Below, piece by piece: positions 29,311-38,305 of a stretch of 56,059 nt of DNA. The position numbers and the translations under genes were made by a program. Position 1 is the stretch's first letter, and each line of letters begins with the position of its first letter. The notes below the pieces were generated by a model. It was not told the DNA's origin and did no database searches. It was given only the letters and a program-made list of their open reading frames with translations. This DNA is from Roseobacter sp. (GTDB taxonomy: Bacteria; Pseudomonadota; Alphaproteobacteria; Rhodobacterales; Rhodobacteraceae): the NCBI GenBank assembly GCA_024636495.1, contig JAGXGZ010000016.1, positions 1 through 56,059 of the forward strand, read 5' to 3'.

Positions 29311-30888
29311 CTAGGCCTCCATCGGCGTACTTTGCGCCTCGGTTATTCCGGCCATCATCAGGCCAAGCTCTTTCTCATCCGTAGCAGACGCATCCCGCGT
29401 GCCCATCACCTGACCGTCAAACATCACCGCAACGCGGTCACTTAGCGCAAGGATTTCCTCAAGCTCGACCGAAACAAGCAAGATTGCTTTGCCTTGATCG
29501 CGCAAGGCGACGATCTGTTGGTGAATGAATTCAATTGCGCCGATATCCACGCCCCGTGTCGGTTGGCCGATTAGCAGCAGATCGGGGTTGCGCTCGATTT
29601 CTCGGGCAAGCACGATCTTTTGCTGGTTCCCGCCCGAAAAATTCTTGGCGGCCAGTTTCGGGTTTGGGGGGCGCACGTCGAAACGTTCCATCTTTTCAAC
29701 GGTATCGGCTTTGATCGCGGCATTGTTCATCAGCATGCCGCTGCGATAGGCCGGGTCTTTGTGATAGCCAAAGGCGGTGTTTTCCCACGCATGGTAATCC
29801 ATGATCAGGCCTTCGCGCTGCCGGTCTTCCGGGACATGCGCGATGCCGTGTTTCCGCCGCGACTGGCCGTCGGAATGTTTGCCCGTCAGGTCAAGTTCCT
29901 GCCCGTTCACCCGCACGGAACCTGTACCGGTCTGATACCCACCCAGCACCTCAAGCAGCTCAGACTGACCATTTCCCGCCACGCCAGCCACGCCAAGGAT
30001 TTCACCCGCGCGCACTTGTAGGTCAATGCCGCGCAGCCGTTCCACGCCTTTGTCATCGACAACGCGTAGCCCTTTGATATCAAGAATGACTTCGCCGGGG
30101 GTGGCCACGTCTTTGTCGACGCGCAACAAGACCTTACGCCCGACCATTAGTTCCGCCAGTTCGGCGGGCGAGGTCTCGGATGTTTTGACGGTTGCGGTCA
30201 TTTCACCACGCCGCATCACTGAAACGGTATCGGTCGTCTCCATGATCTCGCGCAGTTTGTGGGTGATCAGAATGATTGTTTTGCCTTCGGATTTGAGCCG
30301 CCCGAGGATGCGAAACAGCTGGTCTGCCTCGGCAGGGGTCAGAACGCCGGTGGGTTCATCCAAAATCAGAATATCGGCCTGCCGGTACAATGCCTTCAGG
30401 ATCTCGACCCGTTGCTGCATGCCAACGCCGATGTCTTGGATCAGCGCATCAGGATCGACCCTCAGGCCATAATCATCGGCCAGTTTCAAAAGGCTTTTGC
30501 GCGCTTTGGCCAGCGACGGTTTCAGCAACCGCCCGTCTTCGGCACCCAGAATGATATTTTCAAGGACCGTGAAATTTTCGACCAGCTTGAAATGCTGGAA
30601 AACCATCCCGATGCCTGCGGCAATCGCGGCTTGGCTGTCGGGGATTTCTGTCTTTCTGCCGCTGATGAAAATCTCGCCCTTATCGGCTTTGTAAAAACCG
30701 TAAAGGATGCTCATCAAGGTGGACTTGCCCGCGCCGTTTTCACCGATGATCCCATGGATCGTGCCGGGCATGACGCGTATGGAAATGTCTTTGTTGGCTT
30801 GCACAGGACCGAAGGCTTTGGAAATACCCTTCAGTTCAATGGCTGGAGCGGCAGTTGCCTGCCGCTCCATTTCATGCGTGTCGGTCAC
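29311..30888 (-). CDS. ABC transporter ATP-binding protein, double NBD (BMP/nucleoside-type)
   Basis: 525 residues with two nucleotide-binding domains. First: Walker A GENGAGKST, signature IGVGMQQRVEIL, Walker B ILILDEPTG. Second: degenerate Walker A GVAGNGQSEL, signature FSGGNQQKIVLAREI, and Walker B LLLIGQPTRG where Gln replaces the catalytic Glu, the usual asymmetry of this family. It starts with a GTG two bases after the BMP stop; an internal ATG at 30870 is the alternative. Drives purine/nucleoside uptake. Confidence 0.92.
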   Translation of the reverse strand: MTDTHEMERQATAAPAIELKGISKAFGPVQANKDISIRVMPGTIHGIIGENGAGKSTLMSILYGFYKADKGEIFISGRKTEIPDSQAAIAAGIGMVFQHFKLVENFTVLENIILGAEDGRLLKPSLAKARKSLLKLADDYGLRVDPDALIQDIGVGMQQRVEILKALYRQADILILDEPTGVLTPAEADQLFRILGRLKSEGKTIILITHKLREIMETTDTVSVMRRGEMTATVKTSETSPAELAELMVGRKVLLRVDKDVATPGEVILDIKGLRVVDDKGVERLRGIDLQVRAGEILGVAGVAGNGQSELLEVLGGYQTGTGSVRVNGQELDLTGKHSDGQSRRKHGIAHVPEDRQREGLIMDYHAWENTAFGYHKDPAYRSGMLMNNAAIKADTVEKMERFDVRPPNPKLAAKNFSGGNQQKIVLAREIERNPDLLLIGQPTRGVDIGAIEFIHQQIVALRDQGKAILLVSVELEEILALSDRVAVMFDGQVMGTRDASATDEKELGLMMAGITEAQSTPMEA

Positions 30889-30890
30889 GA

Positions 30891-31886
30891 TCAGAAGCTC
30901 AAGGAAGGGCAGCTGTCGTCGGACATATAGTCATGGACCATCAAAGTGCCGTCAGCGATTTGCGCCGATGCTTCTTCAACGACAGCCTGCATGTCCGCCG
31001 AGACGAGATCTTTGTTGAACTCGTCGATGGAATAGCCAACGCCGCCATTGGCGACGCCCATCACGTTAAAGCCTTTTTCCATGCCGGGGCCGTCTTTCAT
31101 GGCGTCATAGACGGCATTATCGACGCGCTTGAGCATGGAAGTCAGGACTTTGCCCGGGTGCAGGTAGTTCTGGTTACTGTCCACGCCGATCGACAAAATC
31201 TCTTCGTCAGCAGCAGTTTGCAAAACGCCAACACCTGTTCCGCCCGCAGCAGCATATACAACGTCAGCACCTTGGCTGATCTGCGCTTTGGTCAGCTCAG
31301 AGCCCTTTACCGGGTCGTTCCATGCGGCAGGTGTCGTGCCGGTCATGTTGGCAATTACGGTTGCGTCAGGCTTGACCGCCATGACGCCTTGGGCATAGCC
31401 ACAGGCGAATTTGCGGATCAGCGGGATATCCATGCCACCGATGAAGCCAACCGTGTTCGACTTGGACGCCATAGCGGCCATCATGCCGACCAGATACGAC
31501 CCTTCATGTTCGTTGAAGACAACCGAACGGACGTTTGGCGCATCCACCACCATGTCGATGATGACGAAATCAGTTTCTGGATAGTCACCGGCCACCTGAC
31601 CAAGCGCGTCACCAAAGGCAAATCCGGTCATGACGATTGGGTTCGAACCCGCTTCGGCAAAGCGACGCAAAGCCTGTTCACGCTGTGCTTCTGACTGCAG
31701 CTCGATCTCGCGGAAGGTCTCACCGGTTTCTTCGGCCCAACGTTGCGCGCCGCTAAAGGCGGCTTCGTTGAAGGATTTATCGAATTTTCCACCAAGATCG
31801 AAAATCAAAGCGGGCTCTGCCAATGCGGCACCGGCGCCAAGCGCCGTGATGGCGGCGGCACCAAGAAATTTAGTCATAAGGGTCAT
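30891..31886 (-). CDS. BMP-family ABC transporter substrate-binding protein
   Basis: 331 residues. A signal peptide (FLGAAAITALGAGAALA-E) without a lipobox points to a free periplasmic protein. Family motifs: DLGGKFDKSFNEAAFSGAQRW, GFAFGDALGQVA, VVFNEHEGSYLVGMMAA, FIGGMDIPLIRKFACGY. BMP/PnrA/Med proteins bind purine nucleosides or related ligands. GGGAG seven bases before the ATG at 31886 decides the start over the ATG three codons later. First gene of a four-gene importer operon. Confidence 0.92.
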   Translation of the reverse strand: MTLMTKFLGAAAITALGAGAALAEPALIFDLGGKFDKSFNEAAFSGAQRWAEETGETFREIELQSEAQREQALRRFAEAGSNPIVMTGFAFGDALGQVAGDYPETDFVIIDMVVDAPNVRSVVFNEHEGSYLVGMMAAMASKSNTVGFIGGMDIPLIRKFACGYAQGVMAVKPDATVIANMTGTTPAAWNDPVKGSELTKAQISQGADVVYAAAGGTGVGVLQTAADEEILSIGVDSNQNYLHPGKVLTSMLKRVDNAVYDAMKDGPGMEKGFNVMGVANGGVGYSIDEFNKDLVSADMQAVVEEASAQIADGTLMVHDYMSDDSCPSLSF

Positions 31887-32035
31887 GGAAAGTCTCCCAG
31901 TTTTTGTTGTGTTGGGGTCTGGCGCAGCGCCAATACCCGGTCGCGGGTCTTCGCCCAGCGATCAGTGATACGATACTGCGTAGCCGGCGGGCGGGGTCAA
32001 CCGGATTCTATGGTTTTGGGTGTGGAAAGTGTCGG

Positions 32036-32443
32036 TTAACCAAGCGTTAGATCAATTGTCAGGATCAAAGCATCGACGGCGGCACCATCTTTACGCTGAT
32101 AATAGCCGCGCCGCGTCGCTGTGATCTGAAAGCCGGTACTTGTGTAAAGGTGCCGTGCTGCGGCGTTGTCAGCGGCGACCTCAAGAAAAGCCCGGTCCAT
32201 GTCAAACGCCAGCCATCTGTTCAGCAAGCGGCGTCCGATGCCTTGGTTTTGGTGCGTGGGATCGACGGCTATCGTCAGCAATTCAGCCTCGCCCGCGATC
32301 AGTCTCGTCAGGGCAAAGCCGCCGCGTTCAGATATGACCGTAACGAAAGGTGAGCAGAGCAGCTCATTGAATTCTTGCGCGCTCCAACTGCGATCTTGTT
32401 GAAAGGCGGCTGCGTGGATTTCGGCCAGTTTTTCGGGCGTCAT
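32036..32443 (-). CDS. rimI: Ribosomal-protein-alanine N-acetyltransferase
   Basis: A 135-residue GNAT protein: acetyl-CoA loop NQGIGRRLLNRWL (Q-x-x-G-x-G/A) near residue 82 and FLEVAADNAAARHLYTSTGF. RimI acetylates the N-terminal alanine of ribosomal protein S18. The ATGA overlap with tsaB, a classic partner, supports RimI over a generic GNAT. Confidence 0.88.
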   Translation of the reverse strand: MTPEKLAEIHAAAFQQDRSWSAQEFNELLCSPFVTVISERGGFALTRLIAGEAELLTIAVDPTHQNQGIGRRLLNRWLAFDMDRAFLEVAADNAAARHLYTSTGFQITATRRGYYQRKDGAAVDALILTIDLTLG

Positions 32444-33096
32444 GGCAAGATGTTGGGCGGCGTATCGCGGGCTGGGGCCGCATCGGCGGGGCGCAGATAC
32501 AACGGGGCAGGGCGCGGGTTTTCAAGATGTAAGCGTTCGGCCGCAAGCCGGGCCGTGGCTTCGGCCAGCGGCATTCGGGGGGCACGGACAGAGCCATTGC
32601 AAAGCGCAGCGATCATTTCAGCCTGAAAGCCGATACAGATCGGATCACCGCGCGAAGGCACCATCGGCAAATCGTCAAGCGTGCACATAATCGGTGGACG
32701 GTCATCCAGCGTGCCGATGACCTGAAAGAACATATTGTCTTGCCGTGCGTCGATGCTGGTAATGACCAGACCATCCGTCCCATACGCCAATGCCTCAAGC
32801 CGGGAAATGCCGATAGCAGGAATGGCAAGTCCCAACGCCAACCCGCGTGCCGCCGAGACGGAAATCCTAATGCCGGTAAAATTGCCCGGACCAATGCCAA
32901 CACCAATTGCGGTCAGGTCGCCATAGGCCACGCCCGCCTGTTCCAACACCTCGGCACATAGGCCAAGCAACCGTTCGCCTTGCCCTTTGGCCATCGGTTC
33001 TTCAACACTTGCCAATACCTGATCGCCCAACAGCAAAGCGGCCGCACAATGTGCGGCCGATGTGTCAAACGCCAATATCAGGGGGTCGTTAGGCAA
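32440..33096 (-). CDS. tsaB: tRNA threonylcarbamoyladenosine biosynthesis protein TsaB
   Basis: A 218-residue ASKHA-fold protein: LAFDTSAAHCAAAL at the start and GIGPGNFTGIRISVSAARGLALGL near residue 68, both hallmark TsaB blocks. It partners TsaD/TsaE to make t6A37 in tRNAs. It starts with TTG at 33096, GAGG nine bases upstream, and overlaps the NfuA-like gene by eight bases; no ATG is available near the conserved N-terminus. Confidence 0.92.
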   Translation of the reverse strand: MPNDPLILAFDTSAAHCAAALLLGDQVLASVEEPMAKGQGERLLGLCAEVLEQAGVAYGDLTAIGVGIGPGNFTGIRISVSAARGLALGLAIPAIGISRLEALAYGTDGLVITSIDARQDNMFFQVIGTLDDRPPIMCTLDDLPMVPSRGDPICIGFQAEMIAALCNGSVRAPRMPLAEATARLAAERLHLENPRPAPLYLRPADAAPARDTPPNILP

Positions 33097-33649
33097 CCGG
33101 ACGAACCTCGGTCACCTCTGGGATGTAGTGACGCAACAGATTTTCGATGCCCATTTTCAACGTCAATGTTGACGATGGGCAGCCTGCGCACGCACCTTGC
33201 ATGTGCAGATAAACTACACCGCGATCGAATCCATGAAAGGTAATGTCGCCGCCATCCTGAGCAACCGCCGGACGCACACGACTGTCGAGCAGTTCCTTGA
33301 TTTGACCCACGATAACGCCGTCTTCGCCGGTGTGCTCAGCATGGCCAGAGGTATGTTCGTGATCGCTATCCATGACGGATTGACCGGATTGGAAATGCTC
33401 CATGATCGCACCCAAAAGCGCAGGCTTAAGATGGTCCCATTCGATTGCATCTGCCTTGGTCACGGTGACAAAGTCAGTCCCGAAAAACACGCCCGTCACG
33501 CCATCAACCGCAAAAAGCCGCGTCGCCAGTGGCGATGCGCTGGCGGCTTCTGGTGCCGGAAAATCAGCGGTACCAATTTCCAGCACGGTTTGTCCGGGAA
33601 GGAATTTCAGCGTGGCGGGGTTTGGTGTGGATTCGGTCTGAATAAACAT
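33089..33649 (-). CDS. NfuA-like iron-sulfur carrier (NifU family)
   Basis: 186 residues: an N-terminal Nfu-N domain (MFIQTESTPNPATLKFLPG) and a C-terminal NifU-like domain with the cluster-binding CxxC in GACAGCPSS. It delivers [4Fe-4S] clusters to targets; RimO, SdhB and others in the window are possible clients. Heads an overlapping chain with tsaB and rimI. Confidence 0.92.
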   Translation of the reverse strand: MFIQTESTPNPATLKFLPGQTVLEIGTADFPAPEAASASPLATRLFAVDGVTGVFFGTDFVTVTKADAIEWDHLKPALLGAIMEHFQSGQSVMDSDHEHTSGHAEHTGEDGVIVGQIKELLDSRVRPAVAQDGGDITFHGFDRGVVYLHMQGACAGCPSSTLTLKMGIENLLRHYIPEVTEVRPVA

Positions 33650-33742
33650 GACATGTTCCTTATAACGGGTTGTCTTAGATATGCGGTCAGACTGCCCTCA
33701 AGTCAAGGTTTGGAACGATTCTAAAATAGACGGCTGTTCTGC

Positions 33743-34201
33743 CTATGTGATCGCCTCAAGGCGTTCTTTGCTCAGGTCGCCCGGTACGATCGTGATCGGA
33801 ATAGGCAAAGACCCGGCATTGCGCGAAAGCTGCGTGACCAGCGGGCCTGGTCCTGACTTTTTGTCGGTCCCGGCCCCCAACACCAATACGCCCACTTGGG
33901 GATCTTCGGCCAGTTGGGCGATGATTTCATCTACCACATCCCCTTCGCGGATCACCAGTTCTGGCTCAACATTCAGCCGGTCGCGCATCCATTTGGCGAA
34001 AACCTCGAAATGCACCTCGATGCGTTCGCGGGCCTCATCGCGCATCACCTCGGCCACACCGATCCAGTGGTTGAATTCGTCGGGTGGGATGACCGATAAC
34101 ACAACGACACCGGCACCCGAGTTCGAGGCCCGCATCGCAGCAAACCGCATTGCGTTCAGGCATTCGCGGCTATCATCAAGCACTACCATAAATTTACGCA
34201 T
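33743..34201 (-). CDS. Universal stress protein (UspA family)
   Basis: 152 residues starting MRKFMVVLDDSRECLNAMRFA, with VLVLGAGTDKKSGPGPLVTQL as a degenerate nucleotide-binding G-2x-G-9x-G(S/T) motif. Stress-related regulator of unknown target. GGAGAAG before the ATG at 34201 sets the start; the long open extension upstream has no ribosome site. Confidence 0.85.
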   Translation of the reverse strand: MRKFMVVLDDSRECLNAMRFAAMRASNSGAGVVVLSVIPPDEFNHWIGVAEVMRDEARERIEVHFEVFAKWMRDRLNVEPELVIREGDVVDEIIAQLAEDPQVGVLVLGAGTDKKSGPGPLVTQLSRNAGSLPIPITIVPGDLSKERLEAIT

Positions 34202-34286
34202 CGTCTTCTCCGATTGACCGATTGCGGCACCAGATATGATGCCGGTTGAAAATGCTGCTGGCAATTGCGATTTTGCGCGGGCGGAC

Positions 34287-35153
34287 CTAGCCGCGCTCGG
34301 ACGAGGCCCAATCCCAATACATGTCGCGCACGCGCCGAGTGATCGGCCCGATCTGGTATTGTGTTTGGTCAAACGCTTTGACGGGCGTAACCTTCATCAT
34401 ATTTCCTGAAAGAAAAACCTCATCCGCGTCATGGAAATCGTCAAAGCTTAGCACAGTCTCATGTACCTTGATGCCATCCGCGCGCATGTTCGCCATGTGC
34501 CGCGCGCGGGTGATACCCGCCAGAAAAGTGCCGTTTGGGATGGGCGTAAACACTTCGCCGTCTTTGGCCATGAACACATTCGCAGAGGCGGATTCAGCGA
34601 CGTTTCCCATCGCGTCAGCAACCAGGGCATTGCCAAATCCCTTTGAGCGCGCCTCGACCATCATTCGTGCGTTATTGGGGTAAAGACAGCCCGCTTTGGC
34701 ATTTACCACGTTGTCTTCCAGCACGGGGCGGCGAAAGCGGGTGCGGGTCAGCGTTGTTGCGGCCTCGGGTGGGGCCATGGGGATCTGTTCTAGACTGATC
34801 GCAAATCCCGTCGCGTCCTTGAGGGGCACAATGCCCAATTCATCCCCCGCAAGTGCCCAATACATTGGCCGGATATAAACGGCGTCGCTGCGGTCATACC
34901 CCTTAAGACCTTCGCGCACCATTTCGACCATCGCATCGGCATCAACCGTGGGTGTGATCATCAACGCCTTGGCCGATCTGTTTATCCGCGCGCAGTGCGC
35001 TTCAAGGTCAGGGGTCAGCCCATCGACCATGCGCGCCCCATCAAAAACTGTCGTGCCCAGCCAGGCACCATGATCTGCAGCCTTGATGACAGACACATCG
35101 CCATCATGCCACGCGCCGTCGTAATAGGTTTTGATTTTGTTACCAGTGGCCAT
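34287..35153 (-). CDS. ilvE: Branched-chain amino acid aminotransferase (class IV)
   Basis: 288 residues of the fold-type IV PLP family. The catalytic lysine is in NVVNAKAGCLYPNNARMM near residue 155; ESASANVFMAKDGEVFTP and GTFLAGITRARHM follow. It transfers amino groups between branched-chain 2-oxo acids and glutamate. A D-amino-acid aminotransferase-like specificity cannot be excluded without structure. Single gene. Confidence 0.85.
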   Translation of the reverse strand: MATGNKIKTYYDGAWHDGDVSVIKAADHGAWLGTTVFDGARMVDGLTPDLEAHCARINRSAKALMITPTVDADAMVEMVREGLKGYDRSDAVYIRPMYWALAGDELGIVPLKDATGFAISLEQIPMAPPEAATTLTRTRFRRPVLEDNVVNAKAGCLYPNNARMMVEARSKGFGNALVADAMGNVAESASANVFMAKDGEVFTPIPNGTFLAGITRARHMANMRADGIKVHETVLSFDDFHDADEVFLSGNMMKVTPVKAFDQTQYQIGPITRRVRDMYWDWASSERG

Positions 35154-35168
35154 AACGTATTCCTTTGG

Positions 35169-35405
35169 TCAGCTTTCAGGGCTCGTGCGATATATGCCCT
35201 CGGGCAGGTTCAGCGCAATTGTAAGATCGCGCAACTGCTCTGGTGACATGCTGATCTTGCTGATCCTATTGGTGCGCGGATCCCATTGTTCAAAGGTAAC
35301 GACGCTTGCAAATGCGTTGACTGTCACGTCTTCGCGCAAGGGTGATTTGCCTTCGTCGACCAGGGTGATCACACTGGAATCGAATTCGTGTTCAATCGTA
35401 AACAT
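35169..35405 (-). CDS. Small conserved hypothetical protein
   Basis: 78 residues from the ATG at 35405 (MFTIEHEFDSSVITLVDEG), ending in LRDLTIALNLPEGIYRTSPES. No family name recognised; acidic, beta-rich and soluble. The frame is open to a TTG at 35465, but that extension is highly basic and unlike the rest. It lies 15 bases upstream of ilvE on the same strand, so possibly co-transcribed with it. Confidence 0.6.
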   Translation of the reverse strand: MFTIEHEFDSSVITLVDEGKSPLREDVTVNAFASVVTFEQWDPRTNRISKISMSPEQLRDLTIALNLPEGIYRTSPES

Positions 35406-35539
35406 AAAGCGCACAGTATTCTTTCGGCGGATCATTGCAAGAGCATGCCTGCGCTGCCTGTTCAAAGCCGGTTGGTCGGGTTAAACGTGTTCGAAAATCT
35501 GTTGTCGTGCAAGATTAGATTACAAGGAAACGCTTTGAT

Positions 35540-36247
35540 ATGGTTAAGTTTTTTGCCCTGATGGCGACTGTGGCACTGGTTGCGGCATGCGAGCCGATGG
35601 TCGCGAACGGCCCTGCTTCACAGCCGTCATCGCAGTCTCAGCAAGGCACTGTGTCGCAATCCCAGGCAGAGCGCAGCTTTTTGTCTGTGGTTCGGACGGT
35701 CGAGCCGGTGGCCGAGCGCGAGTGTCGCAACCGGACATCCGGGATCAATTGTGATTTCAATATCGTCGTAGATGACCGTCCCGATCAGCCTGCCAATGCC
35801 TATCAGACAGAAGACCGCGCTGGCCGGCCGGTAATTGCATTCACGCTTGCGTTGATTGCGGATGCGCGAAACGAAGACGAGCTTGCTTTTGTTTTGGGCC
35901 ACGAGTCGGCGCATCACATTGCCGGTCACATTGCGCGACAGCAGCAAAATGCGGTTGCGGGGGCTGTGATCTTTGCGGGATTGGCGACCTTAAGTGGCGG
36001 GGATGCGTCCGCGGTTGAGACTGCCCAGCGATTGGGCGCGCAGGTTGGTGCACGGACTTATTCCAAAGATTTCGAGCTTGAGGCGGATGCGCTTGGCACC
36101 GTGATTACTGCGCGCGCGGGCTACAATCCGTTGCGCGGTGCAGAGTTCTTTACGCGTATTCCCGATCCGGGTGACAAGTTTCTTGGCACCCATCCCCCCA
36201 ATGCGTCACGATTGGATACTGTGCGCAGAACCGCAGCCGGTCTGTAG
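35540..36247 (+). CDS. M48-family metalloprotease, lipoprotein
   Basis: 235 residues. The signal peptide ends in a lipobox LVAAC. HESAHH near residue 117 is the HExxH zinc site and LEADALGT near residue 180 supplies the third ligand. It is a periplasmic, membrane-anchored peptidase resembling the catalytic part of BepA/LoiP-type proteins without TPRs, probably in outer-membrane quality control. Start ATG behind AAGGAAACG. Confidence 0.88.
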   Translation: MVKFFALMATVALVAACEPMVANGPASQPSSQSQQGTVSQSQAERSFLSVVRTVEPVAERECRNRTSGINCDFNIVVDDRPDQPANAYQTEDRAGRPVIAFTLALIADARNEDELAFVLGHESAHHIAGHIARQQQNAVAGAVIFAGLATLSGGDASAVETAQRLGAQVGARTYSKDFELEADALGTVITARAGYNPLRGAEFFTRIPDPGDKFLGTHPPNASRLDTVRRTAAGL

Positions 36248-36252
36248 GGCAC

Positions 36253-36612
36253 TTGCGCCAACTGGGCCAAATTCTGACGGACAAAGGGTCGAAATACGCG
36301 GTATCCGGGTGCGTGGCCAAAGATCGCGCATCCGTTGATGCCGTGCTAAAGCTGCTAAAGCGCGATAAATCCTACGCAAAAGCCACGCATAACACTTGGG
36401 CGGTTCTGCTCTCAGACGCGGGGCCGCTGAAAGGCGATGATGGTGAAGCTGGCGCAGGCATGGTGATCATTCGGATGCTGGAACGGGAAAATCTGTACGA
36501 TCATCTGATTGTCGTGACGCGTTGGTATGGTGGGAAACACTTGGGCGGCGACCGGTTTCGCCATGTTCAAACCTGTGTGCGCGCATACCTCGACAGCGCG
36601 GTTAAAGGCTAA
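36253..36612 (+). CDS. IMPACT/YigZ-family (UPF0029) protein, short form
   Basis: 119 residues corresponding only to the N-terminal UPF0029 domain: SKYAVSGC, AKATHNTWAVL, DDGEAGAGMVI and VVTRWYGGKHLGGDRFRH are the family blocks. Full YigZ proteins (about 200 residues) have an extra C-terminal domain absent here. The start is apparently TTG, five bases after the M48 stop; no ATG exists upstream of the conserved part. Its 3' end overlaps the convergent hemolysin III gene by 11 bases. Confidence 0.8.
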   Translation: MRQLGQILTDKGSKYAVSGCVAKDRASVDAVLKLLKRDKSYAKATHNTWAVLLSDAGPLKGDDGEAGAGMVIIRMLERENLYDHLIVVTRWYGGKHLGGDRFRHVQTCVRAYLDSAVKG

Positions 36613-37222
36613 GAGCGATTGCTGCGAAAAAGCAGATAGACGCCGCAAGAACAAACACATGCCATATCGCATTTTGATAACGCATCCCGCGATGGGCATA
36701 AACGATCGTCCCGGCAGAGTATGTAAGACCGCCAATACCAATCAAGATAAGCGCGTTACCGGGAAGTTGATGCCACATTGGCCAGATCAGCAAAACCGAA
36801 AGCCATCCCATCGCAAGGTAAAGCGCCAAAGACGCTTTTGACTCCGTGCTCCAGAACCACATCTTTGCAACCGCACCGATGATAGCAAGAACCCAAACAA
36901 CGCCCAGAATTCTGTAGGCGAACCCCGTACCGATTGCGACGACCAAGGGGGTATATGTTCCTGCGATCTTGAAATAAATCGCAGCATGGTCAAGACGACC
37001 AAGGAAAGCGCGGCTTCGTTCAAATGGTAAAAGATGATATATTGCCGATGCCGTCAGTGAGAAAAGAAAGCACGCGGCGTAGACGATAATTGCGATCAAC
37101 GGCATCTCTTGACCGTTTGCAGACATCATCAAAATAATGCTCGCTGGTACAGCGAATCCCAGTCCAATGATATGAACGGTACCATCTGCAATCGTTTCGG
37201 AAGGGCTATAGGGATAAGGCAT
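36602..37222 (-). CDS. Hemolysin III/TrhA-family membrane protein
   Basis: 206 residues with seven membrane helices. The PAQR-type residues are present: YHLLPFERSRAFLGRLDHAAIYFKIAGTYTPL (S/H-x-x-H-D pattern, seen in parts) and YAHRGMRYQNAIWHVFVLAAS near the end. Related proteins influence membrane lipid or energy homeostasis. Single gene, convergent with the IMPACT-like gene. Confidence 0.88.
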   Translation of the reverse strand: MPYPYSPSETIADGTVHIIGLGFAVPASIILMMSANGQEMPLIAIIVYAACFLFSLTASAIYHLLPFERSRAFLGRLDHAAIYFKIAGTYTPLVVAIGTGFAYRILGVVWVLAIIGAVAKMWFWSTESKASLALYLAMGWLSVLLIWPMWHQLPGNALILIGIGGLTYSAGTIVYAHRGMRYQNAIWHVFVLAASICFFAAIALSL

Positions 37223-37291
37223 GATCCTAACTTAGCACAAACAGATGTTGGCTAGGTAAATGACTTTGCGTAAATTTAAAATTCGCAACAT

Positions 37292-37672
37292 TCAGACGCT
37301 GCCGCTGCGCTTTTGGCGGGCCAAGTGCCATCGGAACAACAAAGGTGCTAAAACGTAATCGTACGTCAGGCACGCCAATTTGTTAATGCCCGGAACACTT
37401 ACGACTTTTGCCAGCCACCGCATTTGGGGAATGTCTTGCCACAAAATGACAAAAGCGGGGATGCCAGCATAAATTTGACCATTTTTTCGCACATGAAGCC
37501 GTTTCGCAGCCTCGTCAGCATCCAAACCCCAGCTTTTTAATTTAGCGCTATCCGCCAAATCGTCATACTGGATCGCCAAAGCCTGCTTTTGGCTTAGCCG
37601 CTCGTAATGGTTAATCTCGCGACTGCACACCGGGCATGAGCCGTTGTATAAAACTTCTGTATTTTCTGTCAT
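37292..37672 (-). CDS. DCC-family thiol-disulfide oxidoreductase-like protein (DUF393)
   Basis: 126 residues. The entry VLYNGSCPVCSREINHYERL has the D/N-G-x-C-x-x-C motif that names the DCC family, close to a thioredoxin active site. Ends in a basic tail. Electron donor and substrate unknown. Monocistronic; 38 bases separate it from the two-repeat protein upstream. Confidence 0.85.
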   Translation of the reverse strand: MTENTEVLYNGSCPVCSREINHYERLSQKQALAIQYDDLADSAKLKSWGLDADEAAKRLHVRKNGQIYAGIPAFVILWQDIPQMRWLAKVVSVPGINKLACLTYDYVLAPLLFRWHLARQKRSGSV

Positions 37673-37710
37673 GTTTGATAGATAGGCCGCATTAGCATGC
37701 TTTCCAGCAG

Positions 37711-38076
37711 TTAGCGCGGCTTGTTTCCATCAATCCAGCGAGACATCATCGTCCTGTCTTGAAAACACTCGCGCGGGATGTCGCGACGTTTCAGACGTGC
37801 AATCCGCTCGGCAAAAGCGACCTGCTTAGACGATGGGTAATTGGCAAACCGCCCTTCAATCGGCTTTGGCTTGTTCGCGTCAATCCAAGATGACAAGGCC
37901 ACGCGATCCAAACCAAGTCCATCGGGCAGTTTCACCCCGATCTTTGTGGCCAAAAGGGATGCGTATTGCATCTGCTTTTCGGTTGCAGGCAACACATGGC
38001 TTTCCGTGTGCTTCGGCGCCGGCATCGCACCGTGGTCGGTGGAAAAGATGCCAGGAAATTGTGGTTGATAGGACAT
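37711..38076 (-). CDS. Protein made of two 40-residue KQ…WID repeats
   Basis: 121 residues. After a 30-residue Pro-rich lead, residues 31-70 and 81-120 are two copies of one module of exactly 40 residues: K-Q-x-x-(Y/F)-A, then a Leu/Ile-rich stretch, P, D-R-x-x-x-S-x-W-I-D-x-N-K-P. Similar modules occur, from memory, as C-terminal add-ons of some topoisomerase III and plasmid proteins, hinting at a nucleic-acid-linked role. ATG 38076 follows GGGGGTG; the longer frame upstream is not needed. Confidence 0.75.
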   Translation of the reverse strand: MSYQPQFPGIFSTDHGAMPAPKHTESHVLPATEKQMQYASLLATKIGVKLPDGLGLDRVALSSWIDANKPKPIEGRFANYPSSKQVAFAERIARLKRRDIPRECFQDRTMMSRWIDGNKPR

Positions 38077-38305
38077 AAAAAACACCCCCAAGGCTCTGCT
38101 ATAGAACATATATAGAACATTAACGGAACACTGACAAGCCCTCATAGACTTATGCTCGCCATACGGTCTACATGTGGGGCTTGAATGTCCCTTGGCAACT
38201 ACATGAGCGATAATTGGCCTATCGTGAGGATGAGAACATTGGCACCATGGCGTGGCTCTCCCATGACTGAAACCGATTGGCTAATAAAATGGCATGCTGG
38301 TGCGT

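Noticed and set aside
28308..29384. 358-codon plus-strand frame rich in His/Arg/Gln
   Set aside because: Shadow of the ABC permease gene; composition is typical of antisense translation of a GC-rich membrane protein gene.
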